Shown here one piece after another: positions 36,470-57,707 of a DNA stretch of 64,000 bases. The notes below the pieces were generated by a model. The model saw only the letters and a program-made list of their open reading frames with translations, was not told the origin of the DNA and made no database searches. Within the stretch, counting starts at the first letter, position 1, and each line of letters begins with the position of its first letter. Both the position numbers and the translations under genes were made by a program. The stretch is from Cloeon dipterum. Lineage: Eukaryota; Arthropoda; Insecta; Ephemeroptera; Baetidae. The stretch spans positions 26,026,335 through 26,090,334 of the forward strand of contig NC_088788.1 of the NCBI RefSeq assembly GCF_949628265.1. The letters are read 5' to 3'.

Positions 36470-38122
36470 ATGACGGAAGCAGAGGTGGACAAAACTGAAG
36501 TCCTCTTCAAGGCCCTAAGTGCAGATGACCCTGAGGCGACTGAAATTGAAAGCCTGTGCATGGAGTGCATGGAAAATGTATACACACGTTACATATAGAA
36601 TTTAGTCGTCTTTTTCAGAGTTTGAAAAATATATTCAATTATTTTCTTCCAGGGCATGACAAGGCTATTGCTGACGAGAATCCCCTATTATAAAGAGGTG
36701 GTCATCATGTCCTTTGCTTGCGAGCACTGCGGCGTGAGGAACAATGAGCTCCAATCGGGCGGAAAAATTGATGACCAAGGGGTGGAAATCACTGTGACTT
36801 GTGAGAAACCCGTAGACCTCAATCGTCAAGTGGTCAAGTCAGATTACACTTGCATCAAAGTACCTGAGCTGGAGTTTGAAATCCCTTCGCAGAGCCAAAA
36901 AGGAGGTGTGTAGTTTTCGCTCTGGTTTTAGGAGGTTCTTTTATGTAACTCTTCATTCCAGAGGTAACAACAATTGAGGGAGTGCTCGACAGGAGCATTC
37001 AAGGTCTCGAACAGGATCAGACATTGAGACGAATCCAGGACCCTGAAGGCGCAAAGCAAATTGATGAGTTTGTTGTAAAGCTGAAAGACCTCAAGACCAA
37101 GAAATTTACCATGGTTTTATCCATTATTAAAAAAAATCCGTGAGATTCTAAAATATTTGGATACAGATTCTCGAGGATATTAGTGGCAACTGCTTCGTGG
37201 AAAACCCAAATGCACCTGCTGCTGACACTGGCGCGACGATGAAGCGTTTCACGCGCACTGCTGAACAGAATGAAATATTGGGCATTTACAGTGAGCAGGC
37301 CTCTCCCTCATTTATGGACAGAGACCCCTCGGATTTACTTCAGGATCTGCAGAGTGAGGTTCTACAGTTCAACACCAACTGCCCCGAGTGCAACGCTCCC
37401 TGCATGACCAACATGAAAGTGACAAGTAAACTTGCACTTCCTTTTTTTGCTCCACTTTAATTAGATAAATTGATCTCTCAGACATTCCCCACTTCAAGGA
37501 CATGGTCATCATGGCCACAAACTGCGACGCATGTGGGCATAGAACCAATGAAGTAAAGTCAGGCGGAGGAATCGAACCAACCGGCGTCAAAATTGAGGTG
37601 TCTGTCAAGGAACTGATTGACTTGAAAAGAGACGTTCTCAAGGTTTCAGCCCAGTTTTATTGAGACTGCAGTGTGTAATTCGTGTTTTGTTATAGAGTGA
37701 TACTTGCAATGTGGAAGTGCCAGAGTTGCAGCTGGAAGTGGGTCCACATGCTCTTGGAGGCAGATTTTCCACAGTTGAGGGCCTCTTGGTCGCCATGAAA
37801 GAGCAACTCCTGGCTCATTGGGGAGACAGCGTGACTACGGCGACTTCGATAAAGTATGACGAGTTTTTGGGCAAAATGAATATGGCGCTGGAAGCAAAAC
37901 TTCCTATAACTCTGATTCTTGACGATCCTGCTGGAAACTCTTATGTTCAGGTAAATCTCATGTAGATATTGATCAAAGACATTTTCAGTTTCAAAATTTT
38001 AGAGCTTGGATGATGAAAAAGATGCTAATTTAAAAGTCACGAGATATGAACGCACTCATGAGCAGAACGAAGACCTGGGGTTAAACCACATCAAAACTGA
38101 AGATTACCATGAAGAGAGTTGA
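36470..38122 (+). CDS. ZPR1: ZPR1 zinc-finger protein
   Basis: Conserved eukaryotic protein that binds translation elongation factor 1A, acting in its folding, and that shuttles to the nucleus on growth signals. Exons: 36470-36577, 36653-36905, 36962-37113, 37167-37425, 37482-37642, 37696-37950, 38003-38122; 435 residues. It has the expected duplicated architecture. Zinc finger 1 is CMEC ... CEHC followed by [11 protein letters not shown], then beta domain A. Zinc finger 2 is CPEC ... CDAC followed by [11 protein letters not shown], then a second beta domain with [19 protein letters not shown]. Each finger has the C-x2-C, about 30 residues, C-x2-C spacing. The C terminus [20 protein letters not shown] is typical. 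All seven exons agree in phase. It is convergent with DNAL1, with 52 bp between stops. Confidence 0.96.
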
Positions 38123-38127
38123 TTTTT

Positions 38128-38133
38128 TTTAAT
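38128..38133 (-). terminator. candidate polyadenylation signal of DNAL1
   Basis: Minus-strand ATTAAA variant, 42 nt downstream of the DNAL1 stop and only a few bases past the ZPR1 stop. Cleavage after it would place the DNAL1 3' end inside the last ZPR1 exon. Confidence 0.3.
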
Positions 38134-38154
38134 TGGATTGGCTAATTAATTTCT

Positions 38155-38160
38155 AATAAA
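38155..38160 (+). terminator. polyadenylation signal of ZPR1
   Basis: AATAAA 33 nt after the ZPR1 stop. Cleavage 15-25 nt downstream would fall inside the last coding codons of DNAL1 on the other strand. Confidence 0.5.
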
Positions 38161-38174
38161 ATTGTACTTTTTCT

Positions 38175-39091
38175 TCATTGCTGTACTTGTGCTGGAGGGG
38201 CAGCTGCTTGCTCCTCAACCCCTTCTTCTCGGATGACAGGTTCTCCGTCTAGCTTTTTCAAATTTGGCAGCCTTCTTGCTGCTTCAGTGCGCCAAGTGCC
38301 CTCCTCACAGGTCTCTTGGAGAGGGTTACCTAAGTATATAAAATTATTTAAAAATGTTCACATTTAAGTGTAATGCTTTTCTCGCACCAACAAACGATAG
38401 TTCTTCCAGAGAAGGAATCTCGGCTAGTTTCACATACTCTGCCCACTCTCTGATGAGGTTGTTGGACATGTATAAAACTCTAAGGTTCTTTAACACGTTT
38501 ATTCCCTTCATTTTTTCTATCAAGTTGTAAGAAATCCATAATTCCTCCAATGTGTCAGCCACACCTTCCTAGAGACCAAGCAAAAATATCAATTTGAAAC
38601 TATATATTTCACATTAGAAGATGTAACTTTTATTTGCAATTGATAAAAGATGAAATCTGTAAGTAAATTTGATGGATAAAACGGTACACACCAAACCTGC
38701 CAAAGATTTTACATAGTTTCTCCCCAGTGATAAAATTCTTAGATTTTTCATTGAGTTGAGACCTGCAATCTTTTCAACCATATTTGTTGATATTGACAGT
38801 TTCCTGTTAAAAAGACCAGGAAAAATTAAAATCGTTTTCTTAAATTAGGAACAAAATTAATGCAATCCCCGCCTTACTCGCATTTGGCTAAAACGGCAAG
38901 GGAATTGTCCATCTTTTCGATTGGTGGCCATTGAAAGCTGAGTTGAATTTCTTTTGCATCAGAAGCACTGCACCCATTTTTATCCTCCCACCTTTTTAGA
39001 GCCTCTTTTATGGAGGTAGCTTTACTCTGCAAATCGGTAAATAGTAAATAAATACACAATCGAAATAGTAGCCTAAATGAAGTCGCACCAT
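38175..39091 (-). CDS. DNAL1: axonemal dynein light chain 1 (leucine-rich)
   Basis: Leucine-rich-repeat light chain of outer-arm axonemal dynein, acting in motile cilia and sperm flagella. Exons (minus): 39091-39089, 39026-38878, 38803-38692, 38568-38388, 38329-38175; 199 residues (human 190). The first coding exon holds only the ATG, with the GT donor immediately after it; joining gives [19 protein letters not shown], which matches the family N terminus. LRRs follow: [89 protein letters not shown]. The end has the conserved KKLDGEPVI, then an Ala/Pro/Gln tail. The donor after AGGTTTG (38692), rather than the earlier GTTTGG, is needed to keep the frame. Confidence 0.94.
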
Positions 39092-39267
39092 TTTTCTTCG
39101 CGCGGTTTGATTTCAAGTTGCCATGCCAACGTCACAGATCTGCGGAACAAGCGACAGTCTGTAGGTCACGTGACCACCTTCCAGCCAATCTCAGTCTCCA
39201 GACTGGTTATACATGTTTATTCAGTACACAACGTCGTATTTTCATTTTTCGTGTCGTGCGTCGGGCT
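39092..39267. promoter_or_regulatory. bidirectional promoter of DNAL1 and wrd, with ciliary-type motifs
   Basis: 176 bp separate the divergent start codons. An RFX X-box-like element, GTTGCCATGCCAAC (39117-39130), differs by one base from GTTGCCATGGCAAC. A palindromic E-box TCACGTGA lies at 39166-39173, followed by a CCAAT-type motif (GCCAATC) near 39183. A forkhead motif, TGTTTAT (minus ATAAACA), is at 39214-39220. X-box plus forkhead is the known arrangement upstream of motile-cilium genes. Confidence 0.5.
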
Positions 39268-49980
<10,713 letters not shown>

Positions 49981-50881
49981 GCCAGCCAGCTTTTTATGTA
50001 TTGTGATTCCAAGACATTCCACCTCCCAGCAAACGAGTTGTACGTTATTTAACACTAAAAGAGTTACAAAGGGCAAGCAGGAATTATTACAAGCGAGACG
50101 ATGCGGACGCGTTGCGGGATAGAAGTAATTTAAGTCGCATCAAGTCTTAGAGGAGTAAAAAATGTGTGGTGCCTGACGCTGAGCTGTTATTTGGATCTGG
50201 GATGGGCAGGGCCGACGTTTTGTAGTCGCCGTTGCATTTTGTCGAGCGTTTCTAAACTGCGGGTCACAGTGATTCCCAAATCTCTCCCAACTGCAACGTT
50301 TAATTATGGTGCTTTCCACAGTGATTAGAAATTCCGCGAGAGGTTCAAATTGATCAGTTCCAATTAATGAATTAGGTACCTTAACGCACTCATTCTTTGT
50401 TAGTCAATGGAAATTTAAAAAAGATCAAGTTGTTGTCAATCAAAAGCGTTATTAGCAGCTGGATGCCTTGCGAAAGCAAAAACGAAATTTGTTGTTTAGA
50501 TGCTGGCCCGAATTAAGAAGTTATTTTATCTCTTTATTTCAGCAGTAGGATATGTACCATAATAGTGTCAGTATTGTTTAAAAGAACTATTTCATCCGCT
50601 GTTATACATACAATAGGAGTTATTATGATGGAAAGTGAGGAGAATAAATATTATAAATATTGTACCAAGCATGGAACTAATGTGTTTCATTTTCCAGAAC
50701 TTTGTCACTCTGTGAAATTATCTGAGGTTAAGAATGATAGTTCTATTCAGACGGCAATGATTAAGATTGCACAAGAGACGACTAATTGAATGGTGAGCAA
50801 ATGATGAAGCGACAGAAAGACACGTTTCAATGACTTCTCATTAGGCGTTTAATCGTGGCGAGTATCACATTGACTTGTTAA
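49981..50881. other. convergent 3' region between the B56 gene and UBE3C
   Basis: 0.9 kb of non-coding DNA. A plus-strand AATAAA at 50643-50648 and a minus-strand one at 50533-50538 suggest that the two 3' UTRs overlap by about 100 nt. A short plus-strand open frame (50565-50789) resembles no known protein. Confidence 0.4.
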
Positions 50882-53800
50882 TTAGCTCAGTTCGAAGCCA
50901 GCTCCAGCCTGGATTGCATAGAGTAGCTTCGCCTTGAGCGTGTCTTCATCCTTGAATTGCGGCAACTTCAATAGATTCATGCACGTGCTGGCTGACGGCA
51001 GGCGCTCCTCCGTACCAGCCATTTGAATGCAGAACGGAGGATATAACTCCTGCATTAATTCATCATCATCTTAATTGCGTGACGAAAAAAGCACAAATCA
51101 TACCTTGAACCCCAGAAGCGGAGGCCGTGAGCAGCTGGTCACGAATTTCAGCAACTGACGCCTTTGAAGGTCGTTGAACGTTTCGACCGCCCGCCAAAAT
51201 GAGCCAATAGTCGGATGGTCTTGCGAGTAGCCACCTGTAGTAGAGGATTGAGTGTTTAATTTTGTGTGTGTCTGCTTTAATGAAACGATTTTACCTGTGT
51301 ACTGGGTGTGAGCTCGCAAATCGTTTATGTTAACGGGAATCTGCGCACCTGAGATGAGCACTTGGAACTCTTTGTAGTCGAACATTTGCAGCCACTCAAG
51401 TGGGATCACATCAGCTAACCCCTAAAACCATAAATTAAAAACTGATGAATTCTAAGGAAGGAGTTGAGGGGAAAATTTTTCAAAAATGAATTGCCAAAAA
51501 ATATCGAATGGCTCGGATCTGCGTGATGTAATTCAGGATGGATAGCAATTATTGAAATTTGAGACCGTAAAATTAAATAACACGCTCTCTTAAGGAGCAG
51601 CGGCCGATTTGGTCCCACAGGCCTCATCAGCCTTAACTCCAAAACAGTATTCATAACACGGAGAATTAACCAAAGAGAACTCTGGATCAGCAATTTTTTA
51701 AATCGGTTTAATTTCATGAAATACCTGCTACTGGATGCATTTATTTTTTAAATAAAAAGATTGAATGGGTGTCTGCATAAATTGTTTAAGATTTTTGCAA
51801 AAATCGCTTTCTTCGGATTTTACAAGCTCTGATTAATATCATTAACATTATTTGGATATTAATGGAAAGAGAGATCACCTGCTTGAAGGCATTGCATTGT
51901 GCCCTGATCTGCTTGTTTAGCTTGTAGTCGGCGATGAGGTGGATGTACTCAATCCTGTTTGCAAGAGTGACCCCAATAGTAGAACCCCCTGGCTTTAGCT
52001 CCTCCACTTTGGACTCGCCAAGCTCGTTGTTGACGACAGTGAAGTCCAGGTTGAGGTCAGTCACGTCCTCTTCGTTGTCATACCCCTTGAGGTAAATCAG
52101 GTTCTTGTACATTACAGGATCGAGCGACGCGAGCTGATGCACGCTAACGTCCGACTTGGTGCCACCAACCAGCTTTGAGAGGAAGAACTCAGCCATGGGC
52201 AGCTCAACCAGGAGGTTCTCAAAGAGCGCCTGAAATTCATAATTCGAAGCAATATTGACCTGCCCGATTTATAGTTTTGAATAAGAATTTTACCTTGCCA
52301 AGCATTCGACCAATAAAAAAGTAGTGCTGCTGGAAGTTGTCAATCAGCATGTGAACACTTGGATTCGGGTAAAGCTGGTTGTCGGCCGTCATGCGGAAGA
52401 AACCTCTGTATCAGGAATATGGTTACCACATGTCAAAAATTTATAGCACAATTAATTTGCCTATTTGGATCAAACGCCGTTTTCAAAAGCTCCGAGAGGA
52501 ATTCACGAAAAACACCACCACCGTCGACGCCTGCTTCGTCGAGTCCAGCTGTGTTCACCAACTGCACCCTCATTTTGCTCCGGATTTCAGGCTCTGGAAG
52601 TTAAAATGACTATGCAAAACAATGAATTGTTAAATTTAAATACCGTTTTCTGGAGAAAGTTTCTCAAACGCGTCTTCATACAGGTAATTTCTGCGCACTA
52701 CGATCTGTATTTGAGGGCCGCTGAGGAAGGCGGCCGTGGCCTGGTGCTCATCCTTCTCCTGCAGAACTAGCGTCTGGAAAAGGAGCACTCGCTGTTGGAA
52801 AGCAACCACAAAAGGCATCTCTTGCAGAATGGCCATCTGTCTGATTTCACTGGTCGACAAAGGTGGGCCTTGATCTGGAAAACGAAATCAGGAAAATAAA
52901 TTTGTATGTACCATTAAATCTTTATCGTGGGAAACTCGATGAATAAGTTTATAATTTACTGAAAATTTTCCCATAAGCAAAATTTTAAGGGAAGAGGCAC
53001 GAGGTTAATACATGTCATTAGCATTTACTGCAGCATCATTGCTATTTACTTAGAACATGCATGACGTAAAACTCAAGGGAATGCTCATTACTGCATGCAC
53101 TTTAAACAACAACTACTGTAAATATTTGTTGATTTGTATATTAAAATTTATATTAACATAATATAATTATTTGAGATAAAGGTCCATTGTATACTCTAAC
53201 AAGGGAAACTCATGCCATTGTCTCACTCACTAATGGTGAAAATTATTGTCAATACAAAATTACAAATAATGGATAAATTATTTTTAAATCAACTAGCATA
53301 TAAGAATACACTTCGCAATTCAAGATAATTTTGCCTTCTCAAGAGGTAGAAAAATTCAAATGACGAAAATTGACTTCAGCCAGTTAAATTCTAAGAGAGC
53401 AACATAAAAGATCAATTGACTCACCCAAATTCAACGGGTCAAAAGTGAGCAATCGCTTGAAGGGTTTGTAGCTATGTCTCATGTTGAGTTTGCTGAGGCC
53501 AAGGCCGGGCACGATGACTCCTGCCGCGATCCAGTGGTCATCAGGACAGAAGCTTCTTCTCGTGTCCCTAGCGTGAAGGGCCCGCAGCAGGTCGACCGAC
53601 ACGTTGAACAAATGCCGCCAGATGCTGGTGTTGGTTGATTTGCTCTGATGATTTGGCCGCACCACATTTAAGTACTCGGCGCGGACCTGCATTCTCGACT
53701 CGGGAAAAGCGAGTCTGATCAGGCCGAGGCACACGCCCTTCATCTCTGTGCTTAACGGGATCAGTTCTGGCACAGTGAATGGCATCGAATTGCCGCCTGC

Positions 53801-56146
53801 AATGTTTCAAATAATGCACGTGAAACAAATACATTGGAATTATTTGTAAATTCATAGGGATTCTTTGAATTCATGGAGGGTGTTTGCAGCAGAGATTTGA
53901 TATGGTCTGCAATTTTTTTCACTTCAATTTTATTTTTTTAGTTGTTGGGGTCAAATAGAGGTGTCGTGATCACCAGGTTTCACAAAAAATCTGTAAAATA
54001 CAGATTTCAACCGCTATTTGACCCAAAAATTTATAAAAAAATAAGTGAAGTGACAATAAAAATTTAAATATTGCGACCAAATCAAATCTCATGGAAAAAC
54101 CCGGGATTAATTTTTCCCTCGCGATTATAAATATCTTTTTTCCTATGTTTTCTTTAGATATTACTTTTCATAATTATGACTTCAAAATAGTTGCTAGAAA
54201 CCTACAAAACATAATTAAATAAACTGAAAATCAAACAATTCTAAACCGGACTTGCAGAGAATAAATTCACAGAAAAAAGTAATTTGGATCAATCAATGGT
54301 GAAAATAGCTTTATAAAAGTATTGAGAAATAATAAATAAATGCATACATAAATATTTTTATTCAGAAAAAAAATTTTTCAACTGAATTGATGCATGTAAA
54401 CTTTCAAAGACGGGATTATATTATATTTCCTACCTTGACTTTCGCCCCAGAATTCTGAATCATGCAGCGTGAGGAGTAAAAGGGAGAAGAGCGAACAAAA
54501 CACAGCAAGAGGTGGCACAAGAGCGCAGATTTCTGCGCTGGATAGCTCCAGCCCCCTGGCCAGAACTCGCAGCAGGAGGGCTTGACTTTGGTAGTCCGAC
54601 GCCCTGTACGTATTGGTCAAAGTCAACCACACATTACGGAGGAACGCCGGTCTGAACGCCAGGGTGTATAGAATCCTAAGAATAGCTTGAGTCAGATAAC
54701 GCGCAATTAAAGACGCACGGTTTGTACCTATAATTATTTACTGCTTGTTTGTGAGCCAGAAGAAGGTGGTGGCAAAGAGTGCAAATTGACTTTTGCAGCT
54801 CGCCGCTGGAATCTTCCACTTCCATCGACGCTAACAGTCGGTTCACTCTCCAGTCTTCATTTAACAACGCCAGGCACTCGTTGGCCAGCTGTAAACACAA
54901 ATATTGAATAATTTGCACATAAGATGGCATAAAATTGTTGGTAAGCGCACCCAGGAAGATTTTTTGGGTTCTTCGTCGTCATCTTCAGACACAGGTTGGA
55001 GTTGATCCGTCAGGTGCCCAAGTGCGACCAAGTGGCTGAGTACGTCTTCGCTGCTGGAAGGCTGAGAATGCACATCTTCCAGTTTCAACAGAGAATACAA
55101 AAGCGTGAGAGAAGACGGCAAGCTTTGCAGCACTCTGGAAAACTCGTAGAGCGGAAAGCCAGGGGCCAATTTCGGAAGGATGAACAGTCGCATCGGATCT
55201 GTCAAGGGTGCGACCAGGAACTCCTTGGCCAAGTGCGATAAAATGCAGTCGCTGCACGATTCCAAAATAAATTTGAGCTCCAATCACACTTCATGAATTT
55301 TACCTATATTGACGATCTCTCTCCTGGAGGAAAATCGGCGCTTTTAAGAGGTCGAGGAGGCAGAGAGAGATGGGCGCAATCGGACTGCCTTCCATCATTG
55401 GTGGTACCCGGCATTCAAACAAATGCCTCAATTGCTTGAAATATCCTAGGATTGTAGGGAAAACAGATTAATTTTCACTTTGAAGGTCCAAACCAAGGAC
55501 AAACCTCTTTTGGTCAAGTACAAGAAGGTGTGCTGGCCTGAGAGTTTGTTGATGAAGACCTCTAGTAGCCTTAGAGGAATGGTGATATTGCACTCTTTCT
55601 CCGTCATCTGTACCAGGGCTACCCTGAGCAACCTTCGCAACCGCCACTTCCATTCATTCGAAGATTCGCACAACGACAGTATGCTAGGCTGATGCTTCAG
55701 CAATTCCTTGCACAACCACGTCTGGAAAAAAAATTGAATAATATTAAAATCTAGAACATTGGGCAATAAAATTGGTCCTCGCTTACAAATCTCTGAGAAT
55801 CTTCAGCGTGTTTGTAAAAGAACAACAACTGTCTGACCAACTTGTCTAGATCGTCCGGCCTCTTTTTGACCAGCTCGTCAAACTCCAGCCTCTGTGCTCT
55901 TCGACTCCTTTCCCTAACTAGGCATCCCCTAACAAAGCTCTGCAGTTCAATGGCGGCGGCCAGCTTTTTCCTCTGCTCCTGCTCAGTCGAATGGTTTGAA
56001 TTAAAATTTCCCATTAGAGACTAGTTACACACCTCTCTCTTAGCCCTCTCGGCCTGCACCCTTTCCAAAAGTGCGTCCCGTTGCCTGCTACGGCCATATC
56101 CACCCAAGTTTTGTTCAGGCTTTCTTCGGAAGTCACCGTTGAACAT
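50882..56146 (-). CDS. UBE3C: UBE3C-type HECT ubiquitin ligase
   Basis: Proteasome-associated E3 ligase that extends ubiquitin chains. Exons (minus): 56146-56033, 55978-55787, 55721-55505, 55445-55304, 55251-54951, 54888-54728, 54675-54434, 53796-53425, 52874-52644, 52593-52461, 52405-52294, 52229-51879, 51421-51295, 51234-51104, 51049-50882; 997 residues (human 1083). An N-terminal IQ motif ([18 protein letters not shown]) is followed by [19 protein letters not shown]. The HECT domain runs from [20 protein letters not shown] through [53 protein letters not shown] and SGAQIPV to [18 protein letters not shown]. The catalytic Cys is in [12 protein letters not shown] (codon 50983-50981). The protein ends AGAGFELS. 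The intron after 52461 begins with GC rather than GT; the intron 55303-55252 is 52 nt. Confidence 0.95.
53920..54052. mobile_element. foldback/MITE-like element in a UBE3C intron
   Basis: Two 39-nt arms (53920-53958 and 54014-54052) are inverted copies matching at 31 of 39 positions, with 7 perfect outer bases (CACTTCA) and 11 perfect inner bases (GGGTCAAATAG). The 55-nt centre carries its own small hairpin (AAATCTGTA / TACAGATTT). The total of 133 nt fits a miniature inverted-repeat element. I see no clear target-site duplication, so the class is unassigned. Confidence 0.55.
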
Positions 56147-57632
56147 TTTGCTCCACTTTCTTGCCACTTGATGGAATTACTCCGGCCTCCAGGCCAGGAC
56201 AAGCCTGCTGCAGCCTCAATGCAACCCTCAAATGAAATCTACTCGATGACAGCAAAATGCTGGTCGGCTAGTCTACGAAAATATTAGTCTAAGACAAGAA
56301 GTTTCCCTGTCAAAAAGATCGGGAATCTCCTGTCTTGTCTGCCGTGCGTTACAAACAATTTTTATTAGTAAAGTACATTGGCAGGCCACTGGGGGCGTGG
56401 AGAAAATCCATGTATAGTTGTTTTATACTCTAGCTTAACTTGGAAAACTATTTCATGAAAAACTAAATTAATAAATATTTTTAAATTTTCTTAAATAATA
56501 TTTTTCTCGTAACTATTTTCTTGCGAATGATTTCGATATGAAATGCAAAATAAACATTTTTGGACTTTAACTCCTCTTGTTTTCACGCCTGATAACAGCT
56601 GTGGCTTGCAAGAGCCAATCAACATTGAGCATCCTGTTAGCCTACAGATCTCGCTCCCCTTTACCCCACAGAATTGACTCATTGTGAGCACGCACCATCT
56701 ACCGCTAGCATGAGTACTATAGCCATAGCAAGGTACTTGCAAAGGTGGGAGGATGAACAAAATTCAATGCGTGCATTATTTCGTATTTTATTTTATTCTA
56801 ATTCGTAAACGCGCATCATTTTGATATGTAAACCTGTTGGCGTAGCTTCGTTAAAAATAACGTAGCTGGATGTACGCAATAATAATAATATTATAATGTA
56901 ATTTATGAAAATTTATATATTATACAATAATATATAATATAATAATACGTCGGCCATCCTGGACAGTTAAAAACGTTGCAGTTAAAAGCTTTAAATTTCT
57001 TGTAATTAAATAATCGGACTTGTCCTCGTTGGTTGAAAATGGAGATTTTATTTTTCTCGACATGTTCCGACTTCAACTATATAGCACCCCCTATCCCCCA
57101 TTGAAGTATAAAATCTTATTTAACGCATACTGTAAGCGATAACACTGAAATTATTATACAGTTTCAAGATTAGCACATATTTTTCAAGCTTCTCTTAGAG
57201 TCATTCCTTGGATATGTAATAATTTTCGATGCACCTCGCCACAAAATTATTTGGCTTAACAAAATAAAAGAATATCTGAATCTAACATTTATAGTCATCG
57301 TTTCGTTCATTATGAACAGGTGTCCTATTCATGAAAATATACACTTTTAAAAAATAAAAAAAATAAATAAAAAGATTATTTTTTAAAAATTAATGTCAGT
57401 TATACTGATATACAAAAATTTGACGTTCTAATTATCAGGTGCGTTGGAAGTGACCATATATTTTTAGTGTTTGATAGAACGCAAATAATGTCATAAGTCA
57501 TAGCACACCATGAGCTATCATTTCTGCTTATTCAATACATGTAGATCCCCCATATCAAATTATAAAGTAGTTTACATTTTATAAGATTGAAATATCTAAA
57601 GAAGTAAAATGATACACAAATCTAAAACTTAC

Positions 57633-57707
57633 TCTTCTTGATTCCAACACAGCAGAGCGTGGATAATCATCAGGCCGAGTATGTCACCATAGATTTGAAT
57701 TGAAAAT
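57633..57707 (-). other. possible orphan exon
   Basis: A minus-strand 75-nt segment between an acceptor (CTCTCTAG) and a strong donor (GTAAGT) has one open frame, reading FSIQIYGDILGLMIIHALLCW and then NQE. It is hydrophobic and membrane-like. I cannot find partner exons nearby or name a family. It may be a true exon of an unmodelled gene, a decayed exon, or chance. Confidence 0.25.

Noticed and set aside
38692-38697. Earlier DNAL1 donor at GCAG|GTTTGG
   Set aside because: It leaves phase 1, and the following exon would read straight into a stop. The GTGTGT donor 5 nt later keeps phase 0 and restores [11 protein letters not shown].
50565-50789. 74-codon plus-strand open frame between the B56 gene and UBE3C
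   Set aside because: It lies in probable 3' UTR, has no family resemblance, and its AT-rich codon use differs from the neighbouring genes.
55252-55303. Apparent frameshift or 26-nt intron in UBE3C
   Set aside because: Reading from the first AG (26 nt) breaks the frame, and a long open frame beginning just inside suggested a frameshift. Using the next AG gives a 52-nt intron in phase 2 that restores [16 protein letters not shown], and other introns here are equally short.
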